From assembly GCA_003024785.1 (NCBI GenBank), contig PUQB01000183.1:62001-126000 (forward strand): DNA of 64,000 nucleotides, given 5' to 3'. The notes under the pieces are model-generated. The model saw only the letters and a list, made by a program, of their open reading frames with translations. It made no database searches and was not told the DNA's origin. This document shows, piece by piece, positions 1 to 9,906 of the stretch (the first letter of the stretch is position 1; each line of letters starts with the position of its first letter). This DNA is from Selaginella tamariscina (taxonomy: Eukaryota > Streptophyta > Lycopodiopsida > Selaginellales > Selaginellaceae). Position numbers and translations under genes: made by a program.

Positions 1-480
1 AACCAGGATGGTGCCGTCACTCTCAGTCGGCACAAATGGGAAGACACATTAACTCTGAAAAAAAAACATTGTACGATACTTGAGCCGCAAAGAAAAAAAT
101 AAATAAATCGAATACCTTGTGTTTGCCGACTGAACCAGGATGGTGCCGTCGCTCTCAGTCGGCACAAAGAAGACCCTATATCTCTGAAAAAAGAAATACT
201 TTGAGCCGCAAATCATAAAATACAGAAATTACACATACCTTGTGGCCGCCGCTGAGCAGGATGGTGCCGACAATCTAAATCGGCACAGAAATCTCCATTG
301 ATATACTTGGGCGCTGCACGAATCGAGTCGAAATGGATGGCGCCGCAGTGGAAACCGTAACTCTGAGATCTGAGATTGAAAAACCCTCGGATCTGCCGCA
401 GTGGAAACAGATCTGAGATTGAAAAACCCTAGCCAAGTGGAAACAGTAAACCCTATCTACCAAAAAACCCTAGCCGCAAT
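1..480. repeat. Imperfect ~125-bp tandem repeat and telo-box-rich leader next to the MULE
   Basis: The phrase 'ccaggatggtgccg' followed by a 'cggcaca' block recurs at about 3, 135 and 256, each time followed by 'ctctgaaaaaa', 'gagccgca' and 'taccttgtg', so units of roughly 120-130 bp are repeated. From 350 to 480 short 'gtggaaacag' and 'aaaaaccctag' units recur; AAACCCTA is the plant telo-box core. The motif tgccgactg near 124 reappears inverted as cagtcggca near 3980, beyond the transposase ORFs, so these may be subterminal repeats of the MULE. No convincing coding potential. The left end lies outside the window. Confidence 0.5.
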
Positions 481-783
481 GAAAACAGTGAACCCTACGG
501 AATAAATGTGACATTAATATTTAGGGTTTATTTTAAAATATGTGAATAATTGGTAAATGTGAAGATATTTCAAATCATAAAAGGTAGAAATTAAATTAAA
601 TCGGTGATACTAGAGAGGACATCATTAAGAACACTGTGAGCTGGGCAGTAGCATAGAATTAATTATATACAAACGTGTATTCACGTTTATTATTAACGAT
701 TGTAATTTTTTTTTGGCGAAGGAGAGTGTGTTTAATCTTTTGCTTTGCTTTCCTAAACCACCGAGCTTTCTCCTTGCGTTGTC

Positions 784-1218
784 ATGGCCAGAGTTACCTA
801 TGAAGGCATTGACAAAGATTTCCCAGTCGATGAAGATGGAAATGCTTTTGTGTTTGAACATGATCTTCACATTGCTTTCAACATTCCTTGTTGGTTCAGT
901 ATACATGTGGTTCAATTGATGTCAGTTTCTGCGAGTTCTGGAGAAGATGTGGAGTTGTTACCAGAAGGCAATGCATCAAACCAGTTTGTCTTTTACACAT
1001 TGTGCCCGGCAAAGGGCCCGTTGTTCAGGTTGCGGACAGAGGAGCGTGAGGAATCCATGCTGGTGTGTCTTCTAAGAGCAGACAAATGTAGGATAGGGAA
1101 GGATCTCATTGGTTCGTCTGAAGTTAAACGAGTCTTGAACTACCGCAGATATACAATGGAAATGTCATTTACGAACTTCCCCCTAAGAAAGAAAGCACAG
1201 AGAAGTACTCGGGGATGA
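784..1218 (+). CDS. MULE transposase, N-terminal segment (unrecognised domain)
   Basis: The frame opens MARVTYEGIDKDFP and runs 144 codons before a stop that overlaps the next segment. The reading frame of the downstream zinc-finger segment extends back to about 1150 ('NVIYELPP' and on), so the two segments were probably one protein separated by a single-base shift near 1145-1155. I do not recognise a domain. Acidic stretches and a run resembling an N-terminal transposase region are all that can be seen. This start is the first ATG in good position after the T-rich leader at 700-780. Confidence 0.5.
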   Translation: MARVTYEGIDKDFPVDEDGNAFVFEHDLHIAFNIPCWFSIHVVQLMSVSASSGEDVELLPEGNASNQFVFYTLCPAKGPLFRLRTEEREESMLVCLLRADKCRIGKDLIGSSEVKRVLNYRRYTMEMSFTNFPLRKKAQRSTRG

Positions 1219-1649
1219 ATCGCAAGGATGGCTGCTACCATTGGACACACCCGAGCACAACACACTGGCATGTTCCGGCGCGAGTCAGTCGAAGTTCATG
1301 TGTCGGACATCTCAAATGCATCAATCCTACCTGCCCCTACTTGGCTTTTGAGAAGAAAGCAAATGAATGTCACTTCAAGGGTGCTGTGGAGAAGGCAAAG
1401 ACAACTGAGACAGGCAAAGTAATAGGCATGAAATGTAAGCATTGTGGAGAGGAGCCATTGCTGGTGCACACTTGTCCGGCTTATGTGTACTACATTCTGC
1501 CAGACGACATTTCTTTTACAAGGTTGTTCATTCACAGAGGTGTTCATCAGCATCCAGTCAGCCCCTCAGTGTCAGCTTCAAACGTTCAGCGAGCCAGATC
1601 TAGTGTCAGCAACGTGGTAAAGAGCAGTCGCGAACCAATCAACGAGTGA
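1215..1649 (+). CDS. MULE transposase, WRKY-GCM1-like zinc finger segment
   Basis: The segment shows a spaced Cys/His pattern typical of the WRKY-GCM1 superfamily DNA-binding finger often fused to MULE transposases: 'CVGHLKC' with 'NPTCPYL', then 'MKCKHCG', and finally a 'HRGVHQHP' histidine pair. In transposases this domain binds the element ends. The frame ends at a TGA at 1647, but the homologous protein continues one base over ('QRVIEFQAARE') to a donor at about 1762, where a short intron (gtattt...tttag, to about 1806) follows. The stop is therefore a frameshift lesion rather than a natural terminus. Confidence 0.6.
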   Translation: MNRKDGCYHWTHPSTTHWHVPARVSRSSCVGHLKCINPTCPYLAFEKKANECHFKGAVEKAKTTETGKVIGMKCKHCGEEPLLVHTCPAYVYYILPDDISFTRLFIHRGVHQHPVSPSVSASNVQRARSSVSNVVKSSREPINE

Positions 1650-1806
1650 TTGAGTTTCAAGCCGCGCGTGAGCTCATCTTTGAAGAACTTTTCAAGGAAG
1701 AAGGAGAAGTCTCGTACACTGGTTTACTCTCAAAACTTGAACCTCTAACAAACCATCGAAGGTATTTTTCTTTAGATCTCTACACACTGACGTGACCTTT
1801 CTTTAG

Positions 1807-2118
1807 GACTCGGGACTGGATTACACAATCAAGACAGAAGGAGACACACTTTAGAGAGGGTTACGAGGGTCTTCTGGAGCTGAAGACAAAGTTGCCAATA
1901 CCTTTCATTCACGTCATACATGTTCCAGGGATGGAACTGCATGGTGCTGAGGAGCAGCCTCTGATCTTCAAAATGACAGTTGAGGGACCGGGTTCAGGAG
2001 TTGAGTACATCAGAAGGTGTCAAAGTGGAGGAGACCTTCATGATCAATGGGTTGTTCTGGACCACACGCACCGCATACCAGACTGGGCGACAATTGGAAT
2101 ACACCTTTATGACCCATT
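1807..2118 (+). CDS. MULE transposase exon with first catalytic Asp
   Basis: Bounded by an acceptor after 'cctttctttag' and a donor 'gtaagttg' at 2119 (intron to about 2179, ending 'ctcttgcag'). The end of the exon reads 'VVLDHTHRIPDW', matching the MULE core pattern in which the first catalytic Asp sits in a 'lDaTh'-like strand, then 'GIHLYDPL', which continues across the intron into 'VRSMVTIAYAD'. The intron therefore interrupts the RNase-H-like fold between the first strand pair, consistent with an expressed, spliced ancestor. The upstream part (TRDWITQSRQ...) has no domain I can name. Confidence 0.6.
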
Positions 2119-2179
2119 GTAAGTTGTAAAACTCTTCATAACACTTTCTAATCTTCGTTATCTAACGCTCTCTTGCAGT

Positions 2180-3835
2180 GTCAGATCCATGGTGACTATA
2201 GCTTACGCAGATATGTGCCGCGAAGATAATGTTGCAGTGCTGAAGTTCTTGAACACAATGCTAGAGGTTTGTAAGAAGCAGGGTTTGGAGAATGTCAACT
2301 TTGCTGGTTTCATGTCGGATGAGGCTGGAGCGATATGGATAGCCTTGCGCCAAGTATTCAACAACGGAGCAAAGATGAAAGGGAGGGAAAGAAGCTGTCT
2401 GTTTCACTTTATGCAATCCGTGCGTCAGGTGACAAAGAAATGGATCGCAGAAGAACATCGCGAAGAACACATGAAGCTTGCTCGTGCCTGGCCTGCAGCA
2501 CTGAATGAACAATCTAAGAAAGAACAACTGGCAATTCTCGAGTCTTTTTGGGAAGGACGAGCGTCAAACATTCGAGCTTTGAAGACATGGCTGTCTTGGT
2601 GGATCAGGCATGAGGACCACATCTCCATGGCGGAACTGGGAGACATGACAGAAGAAGGACTCGCGAGCGTTCCAACTACAAACAATGCTGAAGTGATTCA
2701 CGCGAGAGCAAGAAGAGCAAGATTGGCCAAAAGAGTACCACTGCTGGAGGCGACAATGTTAGACCTCACCGATGCAGTTATGCAGAGTGCGAAGGTGAAA
2801 GCGGCAATAGAAGGGAGGTATACAGGGTCAGGGCCTTCGAAGGAAACTCTGTTGAAACGAGTGCAACGCAAACTCTCTGAGGGGAAAAGTGTATCTCCAT
2901 CAACAATTATCAATCTGGTGGAAGGCGAGGAACACTTGACCAGCCCGGAGTTCACGAGTACCACTAACGTTCGAGTGCAAACTGTTAGGAGAACAGTCAC
3001 AGGAACAGAACAGTCTGATGCTCGACGTTCACACAGACATGATGTAGAGTACACAGAGCGGGTGGTCCAAAACAACAGGAGAAAGAGGTTAAGGTTCGAA
3101 GAGGTTTCGGAGAGAGAGATTGCTCAAACAGAGTGGGCCATCAGACGAATCGGAGCATCCAGTAAGGTTAAGTGTTTGGGGATGAATCAGGAAGGAACTG
3201 CTCTGTGTGGAAAACCAATCGGTTATCCAAGCAGAGTGCCAGCACCAGGATTCTATGGAAAACGAATGTACATTGATGCCTTGGGGAATGAGGAGTATGT
3301 ACAACAGATGATGTGGTTCTGCCCAAAAGATTCAGGGTGTTTCACGCGGCCAAACGGCAAAATTCTTCGGTCACGAATTCCAACACCACCAACGGTTTGG
3401 CCTGTGCTCAAGGAAACGAAGCTGACAAGTGAGGAGGTCAGAGAACTACAGGATGCAGGCTTTGTTCTGGAAGGTTTACAGGGGATGGCAGGAAGAGTAG
3501 ATGAGGGTCAGAAGGACAAAACACCATCGCCACCACGTGGAGCTGGATCTACAACAATTCCACCTTTCGAAGGACGTATGGTCCGGACTCCAACAAAAAT
3601 GTCTAAGGAACAAGAGAAGAATTTCCGCAAGGCCAAGACGTTTTTAGGTTGTGTGCGAAATGTTGAAGTGACAGCTAGAGGACGGAAGGAGGCTTTCGTT
3701 GTGTCGGCAGGAAATGACTCTGCAAAGGTGACTATTAATACTTATCCTTCATGCAGTTGTTCTACATTTCAAAGAGCAAAAGTTGGAGCCCATGTGTACA
3801 CATGTACTTCGTCTATAGCCGTGTGCTTGGCTTGA
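2180..3835 (+). CDS. MULE transposase catalytic core and C-terminus
   Basis: Longest ORF of the element (548 codons from the ATG at 2189). The first 90 residues hold the rest of the MULE core: 'GFMSDEAGAIWIALRQVF' is the second catalytic Asp region and 'SCLFHFMQSVRQ' is the C-x-H helix that follows it in MULEs. A cysteine cluster lies near residues 320-390. At the C-terminus 'SCSCSTFQRAK' is the first half of a SWIM zinc finger, but the second half, 'SPCVHMYFVYSRVLG', lies in another frame at about 3786-3830. A 1-base shift near 3780 has thus cut the SWIM finger, and the protein ends early at 3835 instead of about 3943. Confidence 0.7.
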   Translation, partial: VRSMVTIAYADMCREDNVAVLKFLNTMLEVCKKQGLENVNFAGFMSDEAGAIWIALRQVFNNGAKMKGRERSCLFHFMQSVRQVTKKWIAEEHREEHMKLARAWPAALNEQSKKEQLAILESFWEGRASNIRALKTWLSWWIRHEDHISMAELGDMTEEGLASVPTTNNAEVIHARARRARLAKRVPLLEATMLDLTDAVMQSAKVKAAIEGRYTGSGPSKETLLKRVQRKLSEGKSVSPSTIINLVEGEEHLTSPEFTSTTNVRVQTVRRTVTGTEQSDARRSHRHDVEYTERVVQNNRRKRLRFEEVSEREIAQTEWAIRRIGASSKVKCLGMNQEGTALCGKPIGYPSRVPAPGFYGKRMYIDALGNEEYVQQMMWFCPKDSGCFTRPNGKILRSRIPTPPTVWPVLKETKLTSEEVRELQDAGFVLEGLQGMAGRVDEGQKDKTPSPPRGAGSTTIPPFEGRMVRTPTKMSKEQEKNFRKAKTFLGCVRNVEVTARGRKEAFVVSAGNDSAKVTINTYPSCSCSTFQRAKVGAHVYTCTSSIAVCLA

Positions 3836-4006
3836 ACCCGGACGTCACATATTTTCTACAAAGGCGATCGCTCAGTGAGATGGAGGTCCACCGTTTGCTG
3901 GTGAATTGCAACAGAGTTCATGACCCACCGGTGCTACAAGGATAAATGGTTTAGGGTTTAGGATAATGCTTTATTAAGCCAGTCGGCATATTAAAAAACT
4001 TATATA

Positions 4007-4036
4007 TTCTAGAATATTCTTGAGAATATTCTAGAA
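4007..4036. promoter_or_regulatory. Heat-shock-element-like cluster
   Basis: Two perfect three-unit heat shock elements lie almost back to back: TTCTAGAATATTC at 4007-4019 and GAATATTCTAGAA at 4024-4036, followed by further 'ctagaata' units to about 4078. Alternating GAA/TTC every 5 bp is the heat shock factor consensus. It lies between the MULE 3' end and the P450 fragment 3' end, so no gene is clearly driven by it. AT-rich DNA here is full of GAATATTC palindromes, so chance amplification is possible. Confidence 0.4.
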
Positions 4037-4084
4037 TATGCTAGAATAACCCTAGAATATCCGCGAATATACTAGAATAATATG

Positions 4085-5116
4085 AAGCCTCCTGAGCCGG
4101 AGCCTCCTTTTCGCCCAGACCCCTGAACATCTATGTCACCCTGCATAAACCTTTCTGGGTCAAACTTGAGAGGATCCTTCCATGTGTTCTCATCTCTCCC
4201 AATCGCATATGCATTCACTATTGCCCTTGTTCCTTTGGGATGAAATACTCGCCAAATTTACAGTCTTGGCTTCACAAGTAGAGGGCCTGGAGCATGCAAC
4301 CGCAGTGTCTCCTTCGTTACTGCTGCAAGGTACTTCAGATTCTCAAGGTGCTCCTCTCTGACCATGGCATCTCTTCCAACTATAGTATCGACCTTTTTCA
4401 TTGCTTCTGGGCTCTTCAAGAGCTTGGAGATTGCCCATTCCGTAGTTGCCGAGCTTGTATCTGTTCCTCCAGTCCTGGAAATACGTAATGTCAAAATATA
4501 CTTCTATACGTACTATTAAAAGGAAAAGATAGATACTACCAGAATGACAGATTTCATGGCAACATCTGAATTACACACTTGGTTGTTAGCAAGCATGATC
4601 GTTATGAAATCGTTAAACTTCTGGGGGCTACTACGGTGCTCATCAATCTGCTTCTGGATGTACTGATCCATATGCTTTAGGTAGTAGTTCATCGTAAACA
4701 CCTTCTTTGAGTCCAGCCATCCCAGCCAGGGAACATAATCTCCCAAATAAACATCTCCTATTGCAACCGATGCTTTGCGAATAAACACCTTGTACGTCCA
4801 TGCCCGAAGCAACTTATTATCTCAGAGACACATAAACACACAAACACGCACCTCTTCGTCTTTTCCTGCAGAATAGCTCTTGCTCATGATCATCTGGGTC
4901 ATGGTGTTAAAAGTGAGATCCGAGAGAATATCCGCGAGGTTAACGACTTGTTTAGTTCCTGAGCAATCTAACAGTCTAGACATGGTTAAGTGCATCTCAC
5001 TAGCTCTCACTGGAGTGAAAAACACCACACGCTTAGGTGAGAGCAGCTCCAAATTGCAAAGCTTGCGCAGGTTCCTCCACCTTTCTCCGTACGGTGACCA
5101 TATTACTCCATTGTGA
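4085..5116 (-). pseudogene. Cytochrome P450 fragment (helix C to PERF)
   Basis: Minus-strand exons rebuild a plant A-type P450 middle part. From high to low coordinate: 'PYGERWRNLRKLC' (helix C W-x3-R) at about 5100-5060; the segment to 4852; an intron with gtgcgt donor to about 4812; a segment to about 4540; an intron (gtagta...tttccag) to about 4480; then the I-helix 'GGTDTSSATTEW', the K-helix E-x-x-R 'KETLRLHAPGPLL', and 'FIPKGTRAIVNAYAIGRD' with 'FDPERF'. A frameshift and stop lie near 4258. The membrane anchor, everything before helix C, and the heme-binding Cys loop after PERF are absent. The enzyme would be an ER monooxygenase; family assignment is not possible, and it is non-functional here. 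Confidence 0.8.
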
Positions 5117-5119
5117 TTA

Positions 5120-6990
5120 TACGAAATTACCCTCTGTATATAGATTAAACCTTGATTATCGATTATTGAGATATAATATGTATGTAGGTATGTATGTGTA
5201 TGTACATAAATACAAGCATATTAATGCTAGCAGTTTTACATACGCACATGCAGGACATGTAACGTATAAGTGCACACCACATATGTACCACTGCAGCAAG
5301 ATTTGGCCGGGATGAGAAGACAATATCATGTGTTTTGAGAGCTTCTTTTGCCCATTCTGGCGATGAAATAATTAAAGTCTTGTACCATCCGATCTTTAAA
5401 AGTATACAGGGACCGTACTTTTGTGCGAGTTTAGCCAGAGACTGGTGCGGCGATTTGCCCAGTAAATGAAAATGCCGATTATGGGAAGTGCTAATGGCGC
5501 CTTAGGATCGTATGAGATTAGGACTCCAGACTAAGTATGCAATGAAGAGTGTAAGTATACAGCAGTATATTACCCATCCTACGCTGGGAACTAAAAAATA
5601 TAGAAATTAACTCAAGGTCTCCCTTAATTATATAAGGAGTTTAGAAGAATATTCTCGTTTTAAAAGTCCACCTCATACGTGTGGTATTTGGTATCTTGTC
5701 CAAAACTAATTACTCGTCTTATATGTGTTATCTTGTTCAAAACTAACTACTTCTCTGATTGAATGAAAATTAAATATTAAAGTGTTTGGACCCATTTAAT
5801 GACATGTGTTAATGTAATCCCAATCTATGTGGAATTGTATACTTAATAAGAAGTCAGAAAAACTCACTAGAAGTTCGTACACGTGATTTTGATTAATTTT
5901 TCCATCCTATAACTTGTTTATATTATAGTAAAGACTGCTATAAAATAAGATAACAGTCTGTTTCATGTATGTTGCAGCAGCCCCTTCGGAGCATGAAATG
6001 ATGAAATACAAAATTATAAATTACTATTAATATTATTACTAAGACTTCTTCTTCTCATCGCTTTAAATTCCATTTGGAATTTCTTATATTCTACAAAAGT
6101 AGCGTTATGATAAAATGTTTCTTCCTTTTAATAAGAAAGTAGATATTTGATAATGAAGGTGCTTATTCCTTATTATCTCTTAATTCGTGCAGTGTTTGTA
6201 TCTTGACATTTTATGTTCATATGCCAACTTGGCAAGCATTGAAATAATACATATTTGAGATCCTTTATCTCGTCTTCTCAACGCTTACATTGTCTTTCGC
6301 ATTTCCTTTCATATCTTTCAACTTTAATGTGTAACGAATGAAATTTACTTTACTTTATCATGTTAGCATTGTTCTTGTTGAGAGTATTGCATGAGTGTAA
6401 ATCTCTTGCTCTACATTTTATTTGGGGTGAGTTCATTTATGTATAGCTCTAACTTGGTTTATGCTTCTTTATCTAACCATAGCCGAAGTGTCTTACCTAA
6501 CCATTTCTCTTTAAATTCATCTGTCTGTAGTAGCTCTTCAAGTTTCATTTCTAATCTTTTAATCAATTTACAAATTTTATGTCACCATCAACTGCACTTC
6601 TTATTTGTGCATATGTATTGATTCTTTTGTTACTTTATTAGTAAGTTTCTTATTCAACTAGAGTAAGTATTGCATTGTTTTATTCCATGTCATAATTTCT
6701 ATTTGCAATAGGTTTATTTCAAACATAAGTACAGATGGTATTGCTCCGTGTATGAACTTTTTGTTGATGACCTTTATTTATACTTAAAATTGAGGTTGGC
6801 CCAGTCCCCACATCTCTACTTCATATAACAACACTATTTTCGCCATTGCAATGTAAAATCTCTTTTATTTTTCCATGTAACTATATCATTTTGGCGATAT
6901 CCACTTTGCATCTTGTGATATGATTTTCTTGTGGCTAAAAAATGTTTATGTATTCTTACTTTTCAAAGATCATGCTCATGCACTATGTAA
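5120..6990. other. AT-rich intergenic stretch, no gene seen
   Basis: Short ORFs only, none with a recognisable domain. The base composition is AT-rich with scattered homopolymers. A 'tgtatgtaggtatgtatgtgtatgtaca' microsatellite-like run lies at about 5180-5210. I see no RNA gene, repeat array or promoter worth naming. Confidence 0.5.
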
Positions 6991-6992
6991 CT

Positions 6993-7192
6993 CTTAAGAA
7001 CCACTACGTACAAACTACAAAACCACCTGACCTCCCCAAGCTGTCCCTAGTCTCCACACGCTGCTCTCTCAAATGGCCTCCAATATTAGTGTGGCCTTAA
7101 TTCTCTCTTAGATCTAGGTATAGCTCCTTAGGAATATTCTAGCTTATACATTTCTAGGGAATATTCTTTGATTCGTTATATGAGTCATAACA
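6993..7192 (-). repeat. Ty3 LTR copy 1 (~200 bp)
   Basis: Nearly the same sequence as 10126-10332 and 14660-14817. The right end 'cataaca' is followed at 7193-7202 by 'atcctccccc', the complement of a purine-rich GGGGGAGGAT polypurine tract, as expected just inside the 3' LTR of a minus-strand element. The left end is diverged (cttaagaacc in place of tgttaggcacc). It contains two GAATATTC heat-shock-like half sites ('ggaatattctag' and 'gggaatattc'). Confidence 0.75.
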
Positions 7193-7320
7193 ATCCTCCC
7201 CCATTAGCAAGTCCTTGTCCTCAAGAGCAATATAACTTACTCAACTGGTCCTATATCATTAGCCTTGTACCTCCACAAATAATCTACCTGGGACTCGTTC
7301 TTTGTGAGTACTTTCTTTAA

Positions 7321-7884
7321 CTAGCTAATATGAAACACTGGGTGCACCCTCACTCCTTCTGGCAGCCGTAGTCGATATGCCACTTTACCGACACGTTTCA
7401 GAATCTCATAAGGACCTGAGTACATGTGTGGCAAATACCACTCGGAGATATATATAATCTCCCACATGGAACTCTCGAAAGCTTTTGTGCTCATTAGCAA
7501 GCTTGATAACTCGGCTCTAAGATATGTGTAAGTTCTTCTTGCGCAAATTCTAAATGTTTCCAAACTCAACACTCAGATCTTTAGCTTCCTCATCCATGTT
7601 GCCTTAAGCTTTTTTACTTGCTAAACCCAGCTCAAAGCTGTCTTGGGATGTCGTCCAAACATAGCATAGTATGGACTCATTCCAATGCCACTGTGCTAGC
7701 TATTATTATAAGCAAATTCGAGTAATGGAATAGACTTATCCCACTGGCCTTCCTTTTGGTTAATAGTGCACCTTAGCATATCTTCCAGAACTTGGTTCAC
7801 CCTCTTTGTTTGTGCATCTGTTTTGGGATGATCTCCACTACACATCTTAAGCTTCACTTCCATGCACTTAGAAAGCCTCTCCAA
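7321..7884 (-). pseudogene. Ty3 integrase C-terminal part, copy A
   Basis: Contains '[18 protein letters not shown]' after 'GDHPKTDAQTKRVNQ', the region of the integrase catalytic Glu (usual form DGQTERVNQ; here G to A and E to K, so the Glu is lost). Further on, '[19 protein letters not shown]' and 'VHPVFHIS' form the GPY/F module that follows the core. The frame is broken twice compared with the intact-looking copy at 10377-11057. A dead integrase. Confidence 0.7.
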
Positions 7885-8375
7885 AAGCTAGAAGTGAACT
7901 TGGAGTCCCTATCACTTACAATATCATTTGGAAATCCGTGAATAAGAAATACATGTTGTAAATACATTATAGCCATCTTGGATGCATTCACATTCTTCCC
8001 CAAGAGAACTAACTTGACAAACTTTGTCAACCTGTCCATAATGACCCACACCTGTTCATTCTGCCTTTGTGTCCTTGGCAAATGAGTGACAAAGTCCATA
8101 GAGATACTACCCCATCGCTTGTCTAGAATAGGCAATGGTACTAATAGCCCACCTGGTTTCTCCATGGGCACCTTTACTTGCTGACACTTGTCACATGTCT
8201 TGCAGTACTCTATGATATCAACTTTCATATTCCTCAAGTAGAACCTCCTCTTGATCAACTCATATGTTTTTTCCCCTCCAAAATGACCAGCCTCCGGGCA
8301 ATCATAATAGAAATATAGTACTTGGTTAATCAAATGGTCCACACGAGGAAGATATACACGGCCATTGTAGTACAA
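7854..8375 (-). pseudogene. Ty3 integrase zinc finger and core, copy A
   Basis: The HHCC zinc finger reads 'DHLINQ...H' with 'YCKTCDKCQQVK'; the core has 'MDFVTHLPRTQ', 'VWVIMDRLTKFVKLV' (first Asp) and '[15 protein letters not shown]' (second Asp). The 173-codon ORF then shifts frame before the Glu region. Equivalent to 11060-11430 in copy B. It would join element cDNA to chromosomal DNA in the nucleus. Confidence 0.75.
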
Positions 8376-8730
8376 AACTCCATCCTGAAATGAGAATGGT
8401 TGCTCTAGCTATCCTTTGAGCTCCTGCACCTTGGTGTCTTGTGCTTGAGCATGTTGAACTACCTGGCTGAACTTATTGACCATCCTTGTTAATGCATTAC
8501 ATAAGCGTGTTTGGAATTCTCCAACTACTGTGGCCCTCCTAACATGTGACAAAGCATTTGCCACCACGTTAGCCTTCTCTGCGATGCTCAATAGAAAATT
8601 TGCTAAATTCCATGAACTTAACCATCTATTGAGCTTGCCAAGAGTTTAACTCTTTCTGTGTGAACAGATACACCAAAGGCTTGTGATTTGTAAATACCTT
8701 GAAAATTGCATCATAAAGACTGCTCTCCTC

Positions 8731-8985
8731 TTAAGCACTCCATGCAAAGGGAACGTCCTTCCTCAGCAACTTAGTTAACGGAGAAGCTTTCTTTGCATAA
8801 TCTTTGACATACCGCCGGTAATAACCAGCCATGCCCAAGAAATTCCGTAACTCTTGTACATTGCTAGGAAATGGCCATTGCTCCACCCAACTCATCCCAA
8901 GGATGAGGTCCACACGCACTAGCTTCGCAAGAAAGAAAGTCTCCTCTAGCTGGGTTTTGCCAACCTTTAGTTGTAACTCCTCCAC
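8731..8985 (-). pseudogene. Ty3 RT/protease fusion remnant, copy A
   Basis: An 84-codon frame joins protease-linker sequence ('LARVDLILGMSW' type; here 'LVRVDLILGMSWVEQ') straight onto the end of reverse transcriptase ('QWPFPSNVQELRNFLGMAG'). In copy B these two parts are about 1 kb apart, so a deletion between two similar 'SW-EQW/ERV' sites removed most of RT. The fused product cannot be an enzyme. Confidence 0.65.
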
Positions 8986-9771
8986 ACAAGCAATTTAGCT
9001 CCGTGTGCAAACCTACAACTATAACTCCTCCACACAAGCACTATAGTTATGTGGGATAGCTGAGCCCTCAATCTCGTATTGAGGCACAATCTTCGTGCAG
9101 CTCCACCAGCTGGGTTTTTCCAACCTCTAGTTGTAACTCCTCCACACAAGCACTGTAGCTCTGTGTGATAGCTGAGCCCTCAATCTTGTATTGAGGCATA
9201 GTCTTCGTGCAGCTCCACCAGCTGGGTTTTGCCAACCTATAACTGTAACTCCTCCACACAAGCACTATAGCTTTGTGTGATAGCTGAGTCCTCAATCTTG
9301 TATTGAGGCACAATCTTCTTGCAGCTCCACCAGCTAGGTTTTGCCAGCCTACAACTGTAACTCCTCCACACAAGCACTATAGCTTTGTGTGAAAGCTGAG
9401 CCCTCAATCTTGTATTGAGGCAAAGTCTTCGTGTAGCTCCACCAACTGAGTTTTATCAACCTACAGCTATAACTCCTCCACACAAGCATTGTATCTCTGT
9501 GTGATAGTTGTGCCCTCAATCTCATATTAAGGCATAGTCTTCGTGCAACTCCACCAGCTGGGTTTTGCCAACCTACAGTTGTAACTCCTTCACACAAGCA
9601 CTATAACTCTGTGTGAAAGCTGAGCCCTCAATCTCGTATTGAGGCATAGTCTTCGTGCAGCTCCACCAGCTGAGTTTTGCTAACCTACAGCTGTAACTCC
9701 TCCACACAAGCACTATATCTTTGTGTGATACCTGAATCCTTAATCTCGTATTGAGGCACAGTCTTCGTGGG
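8977..9771. repeat. 112-bp minisatellite inside the Ty3 protease region
   Basis: The phrase 'ctcctccacacaagca' (or 'ctccttcacacaagca') starts at 9025, 9137, 9249, 9361, 9473, 9585 and 9697, a constant 112-bp step for seven units, plus one displaced copy at 8977 (48 bp away). Each unit contains 'gctccaccagctgggttttgc', 'gctgagccctcaatctcgta' and 'ttgaggca'. Copy B has the same sequence once, at about 13320-13410. 112 is not a multiple of 3, so each unit shifts the reading frame and the short ORFs here are by-products. Confidence 0.9.
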
Positions 9772-9906
9772 CAAGCTGCACTCCTCCACTAACTTTATTA
9801 ACACGAAGTTATCACTACTCATGCTATCCACAAGGACTCGCATTGGACGCTCACCAAGTCGTCCCTCCACCACAATAGCATGTGTATGTGGCTTCTTTTG
9901 TGCCAT
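9685..9906 (-). pseudogene. Ty3 aspartic protease remnant, copy A
   Basis: Reads 'VVEGRLGERPMRVLVDSM' then 'SSDNFVLIKLVEECSLP'. The same place in copy B has 'LLDSGSSDNFVS', where DSG is the catalytic triplet of retroviral-type aspartic proteases. Here Gly is replaced by Met, which should kill activity. The downstream part runs into the minisatellite. Confidence 0.7.

Larger units (their letters stand above)
1..3990 (+). mobile_element. Mutator-like (MULE) DNA transposon, degenerate
   Basis: The element is defined by the transposase exons from 784 to 3943 and by inverted tgccgactg/cagtcggca motifs outside them near 124 and 3980. Transposase features in order are a WRKY-GCM1-type zinc finger, a MULE catalytic core and a SWIM finger, the layout known for plant MULEs. 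Long terminal inverted repeats and a 9-bp target duplication, expected for MULEs, could not be confirmed because the left end may be cut by the window. At least two spliceosomal introns and several frameshifts are visible, so it is probably not autonomous. Confidence 0.55.

Noticed and set aside
5480-5620. 5S rRNA or tRNA gene
   Set aside because: No A/B boxes in correct spacing and no cloverleaf could be drawn.
9068-9597. Cys/Trp-rich peptides of 80-101 codons in the 112-bp minisatellite as secreted peptides
   Set aside because: They change frame in every unit and derive from Ty3 protease sequence.
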